Assembly: GCA_033239525.1 (NCBI GenBank)
Contig: BSYO01000009.1
Coordinates: 13,723,299 to 13,787,298 of the forward strand
DNA: 64,000 nucleotides
Direction: 5' to 3'
Source of the DNA: Nepenthes gracilis
Lineage: Eukaryota > Streptophyta > Magnoliopsida > Caryophyllales > Nepenthaceae
Within the stretch, counting starts at the first letter, position 1; every line of letters starts with the position of its first letter. The notes below the pieces were generated by a model that was not told where the DNA came from, did not search any database, and saw nothing but the letters and a program-made list of their open reading frames with translations. Shown here piece by piece: positions 1 to 9,639 of this stretch. Made by a program: the position numbers and the translations under genes.

Positions 1-909
1 AGAATTCACAAAAAACTACACAGGAAATCGATAGAAGGTTTTTAAATAATAGGCTTGTGCACATGCACTAATTAAGCATAGGTCATATGCAAATGCTAAT
101 TTTAGTGTATATATGAGCAGCCATCATACATTCATCAAGTACTGTGATTCTAGAACAAACACACATGAGTACATATCAGACGTAATGATTCCATCTAAAA
201 CATGTTTATACATATCCCAAGCACACATCAAGCATTGTTTATGCCTATACCATTATGATTTATCACTTGTTTTTTAATTTGAACTGTAATTAATCATAAT
301 AATTTATCAATGTATTCAAATTTAATGTCATTATATACATCTTAGTGTTTGAATCTCACACAAATTGTTTCTTCCAATTAAATCATTCCCTCAAGTCTTC
401 ATTTTTTTTAATCTATATATCTGTTATGGATGAGTTGGACTGTTGACTTTGAAGAAGAAAAAATCTTTAGCTATGTTATGTTAGGTATATCTTGCTAAGT
501 CACTTCTATTGTGGGATCAATGTTGAGGCTAATGTAGGTCAAGCACTGAGTGAGGCTATCATGATATGATTTTTCCTCTGTGAAAACATAGACTAGTTTG
601 TAGAAAGGAGGTGACCAACTTTCCATTCTTTTTGCCATGCGGACGGCTTCTAGATCTATCGGCTTACATCCAAGCAATGCTAGTCTTCAGGGAATGACAC
701 GATCGAATTTGATAGAGTTGTTGGTACCAATGAGGAATATTCTGGTCTTTCTATATTCTGGTCTTTCTCTTTCTACCAATTTGTAGCATTATGCTATGTT
801 GCCCTTCATTGTATAGACTAAGAGGAAAAGCCTTTTTTTTTTTTTTCATTTTAGAACTATTTACCAGTAACTTCTACATTCTATTGTTGCCTTGTAACTT
901 TGATTGTCA
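1..909. other. Left flank of the nested stack, no gene recognised
   Basis: AT-rich sequence left of the outermost element D. A 60-codon minus-strand open frame (495-677) lies here, but I recognise no family and would not call it a gene. A short direct duplication (TATTCTGGTCTTTCT) occurs near 740-770, and a T-tract follows at 832-846. The boundary at 910 is where similarity to the other LTR of D (from 35600) begins. Confidence 0.5.
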
Positions 910-1348
910 TGTTTCCTATGCAAAGTATACATGATAATGAAGTCATAAATAATTTATCCAAAATCTAAACACAACCGTAAAAGCCACGACAAATATAAAT
1001 GCCAAGTCCTAGAAAAATTATGGCAAACACTCCGGTAGTTAATCAAAAAACATGCAACCCGTTCAACATCTAAATTCAAAATAATAAGAAAGCAAACACA
1101 ACTAATATTCATAATGCGGAGATATAAAAATTCAGAGTTAAAGGCATGTCAACCACTGAGTACAAAGTTTGTAACCTATTTCAAAAGAGTTTCTAACATT
1201 ATCAATACCTCCGAAAAATACTAAAACATCTCTAGACTAATCCTTTCAAAATTTGCTTCCCTAAATCTAAAACCCTACAAATCTAAGTCCACTAATATGA
1301 AAAGTTCTAAAATATTGTAAAAATTAGCCAAACACTCAAACAAAATAT

Positions 1349-1384
<36 letters not shown>

Positions 1385-1386
1385 TG
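1349..1386. repeat. (AC)n/(AT)n microsatellite
   Basis: About a dozen AC units run directly into AT units, inside the 3' LTR of D. The corresponding place in the other D LTR (52568-52588) carries only a TA run, so the AC expansion came after the LTRs diverged or was lost in one copy. Confidence 0.9.
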
Positions 1387-2165
1387 ATAAACATAATAAA
1401 AACTTGAGAAGGATTATGATAATTATATGACAAAATATTGAATGAAAAGATAATTAATAATTAAGAATTAGTGATGACCTCATTGACTAACGTCGAATAT
1501 CAAAGGTCAAAATATAAATGTTTTCGATTAACCCAATCTATATGTCATTATTCAAAACTCAATGGTGGACCAATTACATATTATTCCCTATAAATGGGTT
1601 AAAGTATAAATTTTTTAAGTAGTGAATATTAGGTAACAACCTTCACTTAAAAATTAACATAACAAGAAATGTCTAAATATATTATGTTAATTCTTTATAG
1701 TAATCTTTATTTAGTTCAAATAAAGGACTTCACAGAAAGAAATAAATTTTCAAAAATAAAAAAGTAAATAATATTGACAAAATTTAAAATAGAGCTTTCA
1801 TCAATGCTTAAACAAAAAGAGGACATCTAGAATCAATTTCTCATGAATTTTAAAAATTCAAGAAAATATTCTTTATTTAAGGTACAAGCTAATAAAATTT
1901 CATAAAATAGAAGTAGATCTAACATATATACAATACAAACTTAAAAGAAGTAGAGAGATGTCACATTTATGAACATTTGAATAAGAAATGAAAATGTTCT
2001 AAAAAATTTAGTAACAAAGAAATAAATGACTTATATACATTTACTTTAATTTAGATTTATGAAAAATTTATTTGAAATCAATTTAAATTCACTTTTTTCT
2101 TATTTCTCTCTCTTCTCTCTCTTCTTCTTTTCTATTTCTCTGTTCTCTTTTAAAACTTCATTAGA

Positions 2166-2170
2166 AATGA
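2166..2170. repeat. Target-site duplication of element A (left), AATGA
   Basis: AATGA precedes the A LTR start (TGTAATATCC) and recurs at 25929-25933 directly after the A LTR end (CCATCACA). The other LTR of D shows the uninterrupted site near 53370-53390 as a single related copy. The two A boundaries are therefore well fixed. Confidence 0.9.
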
Positions 2171-2416
2171 TGTAATATCCTGAATATTTTTACTCGATTT
2201 AATTTAGATTATTTATTTATTTGTCTATTTTTTTAGAATAAATTCGATGTGATAAAAATTAATTAAATCGTATAAAAATTTGGAGGATATCTGGGATTGT
2301 TGGGCCTGCACCCAAAGTGCACCCATTCGGTCGCCCGAGTGTCGATTTAGATTTTAAAATTTAAAGAAAAACAAATATATATATATATATATATATATTT
2401 ATTTATTTATAATAAC

Positions 2417-2447
<31 letters not shown>

Positions 2448-4183
2448 GAGGGGATGGGGGAAGGGATTCAGTAACTCGCGGAGGAAATAGAAATGCGAAG
2501 GAGGCTTCGGCTAGAGAGAGTGAGCGTGAGGGGGAAGAGAGAGAAATGGGAAAACGGAGGCTTTTGGATACAATTCCGAGCTCGAGCTAATTGGGAAAGC
2601 TGTAGATCATGTTGAGGTAAGTGCTCCCATACCCTTTTTATCTTCTCTTTGGATATTTATTTATTTCTTTAAAAATATTTTTATCCCGATACCCACCCAA
2701 ATCATGAATAACATGTAGTCCATGATTATTACTCAAAGTATCTATGATTATTTATTCGATTTGCCCGGTTTGGCTTCGCCAAACCCTGACTCGTGCCCAA
2801 ATTCAGGATTCCCCTTCTTCCCTTCGTATTATATTAAATTGACCCCAAAATATGAATCATCATATTCCAATAATACATATATATTGCTCGGGCATCTGAT
2901 TTCACAAGTATTGACCGTTCGTCGCGTCCGGATGCTCTAAATCAACACTGTTACTGTTCACTTGAGAACAAATGAAACCTTTGCATGCTTCCACCCTAAT
3001 TAATTGTTACGAAAGTATGATTAATTATATGTGTTTAATTAGAAGCTCTGAAAAAAATATAATTGTGCTCCGTGCATGGAAGAAATGTGTTCTGGAGGCC
3101 CCCAAAGTGATAATTGCCTGATATGGTAAGGACTTCTAATCTTTTCTATGTATTGTGCCATCCATGCATCCAAATTGACTTGTGAAAAGATTTAAATCCA
3201 AAGGAAAGATAATAATCGTATATGTAATTGGAGAAAAGTCCACAATGTGATTTGGGATTAAATCGTTCTCTCGAATGGAGATATTGTGGATTGAATTGTG
3301 GTGGACCTTCCCTTAAATGAATAAGAATCCGTAAAACTAGGACCATGGAATTGTGATACAGAGGTAATACCTTTTGGCCTGCCAGTAACATTACAGTGGA
3401 GACTCAAAGATCACACTGGCCTCGTATTTTAGCAGGTAATACTCTTCGTAAGGTTTTGAATATTACTGTAGAAGGACGAGGACTGTTCCTAGGCCCTGGG
3501 GGTACATATGGGGGCCTTGTATTATCGGTCCGTCTACAGGCATGATATGTAGACGGCCTTTACCTCTGAGTTGATAATAGGAGCTTATGACCTTAAATCA
3601 TTATGGTGTATCATGATCCTTTTCTCGTTCTCCCGCACACTTAGTTAGTAAGACATATTGACTCTAATATACAAAGTTGAATAATCATGCATAAAATATA
3701 TCTCAAAGAGAAGTAAATTGTATTCCAAAACATATTTGATCATATTCCCGTTTATGCATCTCTTTTATGATTATGTCTCTTTCCTTTGCTCATCTTTGCT
3801 TATGATGTCTATTATTTTTTATTATGATAAACTTGTTAAGTTGTTAGCTCACCCTTACTTCTCTTTCCTTCCAGATAAGTAAGCTAGGCTGTAAACATTG
3901 GATAGGCAGTTGATACAGATTGAAGAGCTTTTGAGGACTTAGTTTTGTTATTTTATATAAGGCATGGATACTGTAATAATTATTTTGATGCTTATGGTTA
4001 TGTATATATATGTCATGATGATTGATGGATGTTTAGTTAGTTTTCACTATTCATTGATGGATATAGTAGCTTTTTTTATGGTTATAATTGGTTCCTAGCT
4101 GACATCCTTTTAAGCCGACGTCGTACCAGAATTACGACATCAGTGCCATCCATATGTTTGTTGTGGTGTTTGGGGATCCTGTA
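2171..4183 (+). repeat. Element A 5' LTR, truncated at its right end by H
   Basis: Begins TGTAATATCC and follows the 3' LTR (23829-25928) closely, including the leader around 2520-2610, the block around 3060-3130 and the tail at 4080-4180. It stops at GATCCTGTA, where copia element H begins. The matching point in the 3' LTR is about 25812, so roughly 115 bp are missing. The LTR is non-coding; the 72-codon frame at 2722-2940 lies in the leader and is not gene-like. Confidence 0.88.
2374..2443. repeat. (TA)n and (AAT)n microsatellites in the A 5' LTR
   Basis: A TA run (2374-2399) is followed by a TTTA stretch and an AAT run (about 2410-2443). The 3' LTR of A has a shorter ATA run at about 24040-24060 in the same place, so the expansion differs between the two LTRs. 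Confidence 0.85.
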
Positions 4184-4861
4184 TGAAAAAGCACTTTTTG
4201 TGCTAAAGTGAACAATTAAGTTTCGACCCCGTTAAAAGTATAGCGGAAACAATATATATAAATATCTGATACACGTAAAGGATATTTAGTACTAGATGTT
4301 AACGAGATAACAAGCATGCACAATATAAATAACTATGAGCAATAATGATAAAGACACGATTTTGGTGACGAAGTAAAAACTCGATACCCACGGTAATCGA
4401 GAAAAATACTCCGGGTTTCAACGGCCAGGGAAGCAATGCACTATGAAAATCAACTTATAGACTGGGTGGTGACGACGCGCTAACCTAGCCGACTTACTCC
4501 CGTCACGTGATCCCTACTAAGGAACTCCATGGATTTGCCTACGGTAACAGAACCGGACTCCTTCCTGTCTTCACGTCAATCTTCCCTCGAACCACTTGAA
4601 TTGTCGATCACGATCAAGTCTCCTTCTTTAACGCACCAACGTCTCCAACGAATGTAGAAGGATACAAATATTTGAATGAAAAAGGAAAAGTGATGAGAAA
4701 ACTCTTTAGAACATGGAGTTCAAAGTTGTAACTTTTGGTTTTCTCAAGTTCTCAAGAGAAGCTAAATCAATGAAACATGAAATGCTTTTCTTCTCAAGTT
4801 TAACGACTCCACAAGATATCAACAGAGGCTCTGGCGTGCTTAGGGTTTCAAAAGTATGAGA

Positions 4862-4876
4862 CATATATTTATAGAG
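4862..4876 (-). promoter_or_regulatory. Probable TATA box of H LTR1
   Basis: The minus strand reads CTCTATAAATATATG, about 350 nt into the LTR, followed by the sequence that would begin the transcript. In LTR2 the matching site (10318-10332) reads TCAATAAATACATG, so the core TATAAATA is altered there. Inferred from motif and position only. Confidence 0.6.
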
Positions 4877-4939
4877 AGCTCCAAATTTTCGTTTAAAAAT
4901 TTGCCCGTTGGACCGGCGGGCGCACGGAGGGTTTCCAGA

Positions 4940-5115
4940 GAAACCCTACGGGAGCTCGAGCGGGTAGCGAGCGCCAGGCAAGCTAGATACACACTGGATT
5001 TTCGGCTCGAGCGGGTAGCGAGCGCCAGGCTAGCCGAGTACACTCTGGATTTTCGGCTCGAGCGGGCATCGAGCTCTAGGCAAGCACGGGGGCTTCGGAA
5101 GGCTCGAGCGACTAG
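4940..5115. repeat. CTCGAGCG-rich GC repeats upstream of the H LTR1 TATA box
   Basis: Three imperfect units of about 50-60 bp, each starting GCTCGAGCGGG and containing TAGCGAG or ATCGAG, then ending near GGATTTTCG. This GC-rich island lies in otherwise AT-rich DNA. The same set occurs in LTR2 at about 10395-10570 with small changes. Read with the element, the units sit just upstream of the TATA box. Confidence 0.8.
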
Positions 5116-5222
5116 AGGGCGGAACGGATAGAACAGACTTTAACCCGACAACCCACAACCCGATATTGATACAATAATACATATGGTCACGGAACATACC
5201 AACTAGATAAATGTCTCTAACA

Positions 5223-5936
5223 ATCTCCCTCTTTGGCAATTCTGTGACAAAACTCAGAAAATAAATAAATACAAGTGAATCACGGGTTCAAATACCACCG
5301 AGATAGAACCCGTATACATAAAAATCTACGCGTACTGAGATACAAAAAAATATAAAAGAAACTACACTAGTACTGCTGTGTCGAGGTAGGGACAGCTACA
5401 TCAGTCTAACAGAGTTACCTGGTCAAGCAGGATTAGTACCAACAAGACAAAATTATAGGCAATACAGTACTAAAGAATAGATATCTTAAATAGCAAGTCA
5501 ACAGATAACATCAAAATAGATAACATCAATGATAATAGAAAGAGTAGATATAGCAAGTCAACAAATAACAGCAAATAGCAAATCTCCCTAACAAAAGTAA
5601 GAACATCTCGCCTAAGCTCCCCCTATCAACATGCACCAAAAAAAACCACGATCTCCCCCTTTTTGTTACGAAGAGCCAAAGAGAGGGGATCACTCAAAAT
5701 CACTGGGAGGTGGAGAGCCATAATGTCACTGTCAGCGTTGAAACGCAGCCTCTTGGGTAGCCAAACGAGCATCCAATCGCTCAAAACCAGCATGCATGTG
5801 GGACTGAAGCTGAGATTGGGAAGCAAGAATCCCCTCTTGGGAGGAATACAGATGCTCAAAACCGTCAGCAAGGCGAGACATCTGACCCATCAGAGCGGCC
5901 GAGGAAGAGGTGGAGTGTCGATGCAAAGTAGACGGG
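5223..5936 (-). repeat. Element H 3' internal end with polypurine tract
   Basis: Repeats at 10676-11390 almost colinearly, and similarity stops after GTAGACGGG. At its left edge is the polypurine tract used to prime plus-strand DNA (minus strand AAAGAGGGAGAT here, AAAGGGGGAGAT at 10676). The right part encodes the tail of the extra ORF, rich in Gln, Ser and Ala with a coiled-coil look. Confidence 0.8.
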
Positions 5937-6882
5937 CCAAGACCTGAGGGGTTAGGAAAGGACGAAGCAGAGCCAGAGGGGTCTTCGTCTGGCTGAGGAG
6001 GAGGCACGTCAGGGAGAGGCTCATCGAACGGCTTCGGGGGTCAGCAGCAAAACGACGGGCGTGAGACCGACTCTGAGCGAAGGTGGTGAAAGTGATGGGA
6101 CGGCCGAACGGGAGGAGAGGATAGTCAGCGAATGGGTGACCGAGCCCAGCAAGCAGTCACTGAATAAGGCACCCATGAGGAAGGTTGGCCTCTTTTCGGC
6201 CGGAGTATTGGGAAACAATGTGAGTGATCAAGTGGGATGGTAAATTAATGGGCTGACTACTCAAGAGAGCATACAAAAATAAGACCTTCTCCACGAAAAT
6301 GGACGAGAAGTGGGAAACAGGGAACAGGTTCGTGAGCATGATACGACTCACGACCAGTCGCCGAGAGGAGAGGTACGAGGTCTGGAAAGCTCTGCCATTC
6401 CACTCCAGAGGGGCACCGTGGAGAAAAGTGGCAATCTCATTATAACTAGGCTGGGAAAGCACCGAATAAGGGTAGGATGGGTTTGCTACCCGAGGAATAC
6501 GAATAATGCGTGCAAGAATATCGGCGGTAATGTGAAGACGTGCCTCCCGCACGAAGGTGGAGAATGAATGATGAGAAATCGCATGAATATTGGAGTAAAA
6601 CTTCTGAATAAGTATAAGCGACGGAGCAACCAAACCGGTGAGGAGTGGTGCCCAACCGCGGTCAATGAAGAGAAAGGAGATGGAGGGATCAACTGAGTCA
6701 AAGCGGACTTCCCGTTCCAGGGACAGTTGACGATGCGACATGTGGGTGTTAAACAGAGTCTCAGCCTTGGGACTAATAAAGCGATCAGGAGCGGAGAGCC
6801 CACTCGGTCGATTGCGTTTGCCACTCGACTTACGCGACACAGACTTTCTTGGAGCCGACATCTGAAAAAAAAAACACCACAA
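5732..6882 (-). pseudogene. Extra ORF resembling the 'putative plant transposon protein' family, frame-broken
   Basis: The main frame starts at 6882 and is open for 241 codons to a stop at 6157. It has an N-terminal Ser/Arg/Lys-rich stretch, then a globular part with a RGW motif near residue 74, a stretch on a filament-like FYSNI motif near 91 and an 'IRIPRV' segment near 130. This layout recalls a domain found in plants beside retrotransposon gag and named 'putative plant transposon protein'. Beyond the stop the same frame stays readable for about 50 codons. A second frame (6007-5732) then encodes a Gln-rich tail with heptad-like repeats (SRLADGFEHL, ASQSQLQSH). Function is unknown. The family assignment is from memory of its pattern, not from a search. 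It lies where pol would be expected. Confidence 0.55.
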
Positions 6883-7640
6883 TTTAAATATAGATATAGA
6901 TGGTTGAATATATATATATATATTTATATTTATATAATTTGGAAGTTATGGTGGGGGAAGCCGGCTTGTGATTCTGAAGCCGTAAACAATGCGGCGTGAG
7001 CCGGCTGCTGGAGCCGTTCACATGTTGTCGGCGGCGTGAAGAGCCACGGACGGTACAAGGTAGGCTGCGATACACACGGAATGTAGCGGCAGAGGCCAAC
7101 CGGAGCACCACCTCCGGCACCCACGTTGCCAGCCCATTTGGACAGCTGGGAGGAGCACCCACACAATGCCTGGACAGCGGTGTGGGAGAAAACAGCAGAA
7201 CTGCCATGAACGGCCGCTGGCAAGGAACGTCGCGGATGCACGGATCCATGGACAACGCTCAAAATCCACGCAAAAACCGGTGGATTTGGAGGAATGAGGT
7301 GAGCGATGTGTGACCCATGAAGTCAGCGGACCAAAAAAGGAGGCAAATTGGCGGCCGACACCACCAGGAACGGCGGCGGTCACTAAGAACCAAAAATAGA
7401 GACGGATGAGGGAGGAGTTTACCTGGAGAACGCCCGCAATTGAGAAGAAAGAGTGTAGATCTGGTCGATCTGGTGATGAGGGAGAGGAAGATAGGCGACC
7501 GACGCAAGGAGAGGAGAAGGGTAGCGAAGAAGGTGAGGGTTTGTGGGCGGGGCTCGCTGCTTGCTGAAGATCAAGGCAGGCAGCGGGTGCTCGCTGCTTG
7601 CTGAAGATCAAGGCAGGCAGCGGGCGCTCGAGCGCACAGC
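6883..7640. other. GC-rich leader-like spacer inside H with a 37-bp tandem duplication
   Basis: This segment separates the extra ORF from the gag remnant. It is clearly richer in G and C than its surroundings, except for a TA microsatellite at 6907-6930. Two 37-bp units lie at 7552-7588 and 7589-7625, starting GCTCGCTGCTTGC and differing at one end base. A CTCGAGCG motif follows at 7627-7634. Overlapping minus-strand frames here (up to 197 codons, 7018-7611) have no recognisable domain and low-complexity Ser/Pro content. I read the region as a 5' leader or captured sequence rather than a gene. Confidence 0.45.
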
Positions 7641-8363
7641 GAACGAGTGCATAAATGCGCCTTTTTCCTTTTTTTTTAAATTTTATTTATACATATGGGG
7701 TAGGAGTCATTTAACAAGAATTTACCGTAGGGAATTTCAGTTCACTTTTCTTAACCCAAATATTTCTTCTTGAATTCACTTTCTGGTTTAATCTTTGTAC
7801 TTGTTCATTTAGTTTCTGAATGTGATCAAAGAGTTGATTCATTTTTGGCCATTTTCTTTCGTTGTACAAAGAATTCATAGTCTAGCATCGACGACAAATG
7901 TCGCCTATTTTTCCACACGCAAGACAAGTATGCACAAATTTAGGTATGGTGGAACGGTCCATAGATCTTTGATTTTTATTGATAGAGGACTTGAACGATT
8001 TTGATGATTGATTCACCATTTTTTGATTAGGTAAATTTCGCAAATGAGCTGAGGCAAATTGAGTAGCCACACGTCGAGTCGGTTGCTTAGTAACTTTTGA
8101 TGTGTTAATGTGTTGGTGTGGCATTTTCTTGGTGGGAATAAAAATTGTTTTAGGGTTCACGTCATTTCAGAACATATTCTCAACATATCCCAACCCATGT
8201 TTATTTTCTCCAATTTTACCCAACCCGAGCATATGATCAAGTTTTGCTGACCCATTTAAGAATTGTTTCAAATCTTTTCTTGTTGCCTCAAGTTCAGATT
8301 CCAAGGTCGTGATTTGTTTAGAAAATGAGATTTTCAGATGCTCAATTTCTTGGCTTTTAGTAT
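7641..8363 (-). pseudogene. gag: Element H gag C-terminal / pre-protease region, decayed
   Basis: Downstream of the intact gag on the minus strand. About 8330-8160 encodes the coiled-coil and the Gly-Leu-Gly-Lys/GLGY motifs usually found after the zinc knuckle in this copia gag group. Around 7882-8160 an 'NPKTIF.P' block and a CxxCGKxGxxxxxC-like knuckle (second His position changed) follow. Several stops interrupt the reading. No DSG protease motif or later pol domain follows before the GC-rich spacer. Confidence 0.6.
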
Positions 8364-9596
8364 CTACCTTGATTGTAGAGATAAGTTTTCTTTTTCCAAA
8401 TCGATGATCCTATCGTTTAGGGTTCTATTTAATTTCTTTACTTTCAAACATTCCCTAAACAGTTTATCATATGCTTCTTGAAGGCCATCAAATTCAGCTT
8501 CTGACTCAGCCTCAGAGCCATCAGATTGATTAATATTCTCTATAGCATTGTAACACATTGAGGTCATAAATGCCATGTACTTGACAGGGCCATTTTCAGA
8601 ACATTTGTCACCCTCTTCTTCTTCGTCATCGCTTAAGGTCACATTAGCTTTAAAAGCTTGACCTTGTTGGCGTTTAAGATTTGGACATTCAGCCCGATAG
8701 TGACCAAACCCTTTATATTCATGACATTGAACTCCTTGAGTCGTTTTTGATTTGGAATCCTTGAGTTCATGTCGGTCTTTCTTCTCAAATTTTGGTGAGC
8801 ATTTTGAGTTCACATCAAATTTGTTTGATGAAGATCTATTTGTCTTCAAAAACTTTTTAAAATTATTAACAAATAAGGAAAATTCACCATCGCTACCCGA
8901 TTCTTCATCAGAATCCCTGTTTTGCTCTTCCCTACTTGATTTTAGAGCAAGTGATTTATTTTTCTTAGACTGTGGCAGTGTGTGCTCATACGTTTGTAGG
9001 GATCCTACAAGTTCTTCGATCTTCATTTTAGCAAGGTCTTTGCTTTTTTCAATAGTAGTGACCTTAGGTCTAAATCGTTCAGGAAGTGACCTAAGAACTT
9101 TTCTAACAATTTTGTTCTCAGGGATTCGTTCTCCTAAATTAAACGTGGAGTTTACAATATTGTTTAATTGAGCATAGAACTCATCAAAGGTCTCATCATC
9201 TTTCATTTTTATTTCTTCGAATCTAGTGGTGAGCATTTGCAATTTTGAAGTTTTAACAAGTTTCGTGCCTTCATGAGTAATTTCTAGGATGTCCCACGCA
9301 TCTTTAGAAGTCTCACACATTGAAATTCGTTTAAACTCATCGGGAGATACGACCATAAAAATAGTATGTAGCCCCTTACTGTTCCAATTACATGCATCGA
9401 GTTCCTCTTTGGTCCATGACGATAAGACTTTTGGTTCGTTACCACTGGAACTAGTGGGTGGAGTCCACCCAACTTGGGTACTTGCCCAAACACGCTCATT
9501 TAGAGATTTTAGGAAGGCTCTCATCCGGACCTTCCGATAGGCATAGTTACTCCCATCAAAGAAGGGAGGAGCGGAGAGCGATCCACTCGTATACAT
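8364..9596 (-). CDS. gag: Copia gag polyprotein of element H (UBN2-type), intact frame
   Basis: A 410-codon open frame, the longest in the window. It encodes the structural Gag protein that would form the particle and package element RNA in the cytoplasm. Start at 9596, just after the primer-binding site, is the natural first Met. Residues about 10-70 hold the N-terminal domain with a 'NYAYRKVRMRAFL' segment. Residues about 75-205 are the UBN2 helical region ('AWDILEITHEG', 'FAQLNNIV'-type positions, 'LRSLPERFRPKVTTIE'). An acidic/Ser-rich linker follows, then a zinc knuckle near 290-303 (CHEYKGFGHYRAEC) in which the second Cys is Tyr. The C-terminus is acidic with a leucine-rich coiled coil. 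The next protein downstream lacks pol. Expression is not shown. Confidence 0.85.
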   Translation of the reverse strand: MYTSGSLSAPPFFDGSNYAYRKVRMRAFLKSLNERVWASTQVGWTPPTSSSGNEPKVLSSWTKEELDACNWNSKGLHTIFMVVSPDEFKRISMCETSKDAWDILEITHEGTKLVKTSKLQMLTTRFEEIKMKDDETFDEFYAQLNNIVNSTFNLGERIPENKIVRKVLRSLPERFRPKVTTIEKSKDLAKMKIEELVGSLQTYEHTLPQSKKNKSLALKSSREEQNRDSDEESGSDGEFSLFVNNFKKFLKTNRSSSNKFDVNSKCSPKFEKKDRHELKDSKSKTTQGVQCHEYKGFGHYRAECPNLKRQQGQAFKANVTLSDDEEEEGDKCSENGPVKYMAFMTSMCYNAIENINQSDGSEAESEAEFDGLQEAYDKLFRECLKVKKLNRTLNDRIIDLEKENLSLQSR

Positions 9597-9626
9597 CTAG
9601 ATCGGGGGTCGCGGATCGGGGTAAGT

Positions 9627-9637
9627 CTCTGATACCA
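9627..9637 (-). other. Primer-binding site of element H, initiator tRNA-Met type
   Basis: The minus strand reads TGGTATCAGAG, complementary to the 3' end of plant initiator tRNA-Met, two bases after the LTR end (CA|AT). It fixes LTR2 as the 5' LTR of the gag-bearing unit and the minus strand as the sense strand. Confidence 0.9.
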
Positions 9638-9639
9638 AT

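Larger units (their letters stand above)
910..2170 (-). repeat. Element D 3' LTR, first part
   Basis: Positions 910-1060 resemble 35600-35736, the matching end of the other LTR. Positions 1100-2165 resemble 52316-53375. For example, the block around 1125-1240 ('GGAGATATAAAAATTCA' and following) recurs at 52332-52450. The LTR is cut at 2170 by element A and resumes at 25934. A CT-rich leader-like tract lies at 2100-2150. There is no coding content. Confidence 0.75.
4184..5222 (-). repeat. Element H 3' LTR (LTR1)
   Basis: On the plus strand it starts TGAAAAAGCAC and ends GTCTCTAACA. On the minus strand it therefore opens TGTTAGAGAC and ends in CA. It is very similar to 9640-10675. The boundary is fixed by the adjacent polypurine tract (minus strand AAAGAGGGAGAT) at 5223-5234. 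It carries a TATA box on the minus strand and the CTCGAGCG-rich repeats upstream of it. Confidence 0.9.

Noticed and set aside
495..677. 60-codon minus-strand open frame in the left flank
   Set aside because: No recognisable domain or gene context. An open frame of this length is expected by chance, so it is kept only as a note.
905..909. TGTCA as a target-site duplication of D
   Set aside because: The sequence after 53713 is TTAAT, so no duplication is found. The D ends are placed only by LTR similarity.
7018..7611. Overlapping frames up to 197 codons on both strands
   Set aside because: Low-complexity Ser/Pro/Arg content in a GC-rich stretch, frames open on both strands, no domain.
8752..9171. 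139-codon plus-strand frame
   Set aside because: Antisense shadow of the intact copia gag.
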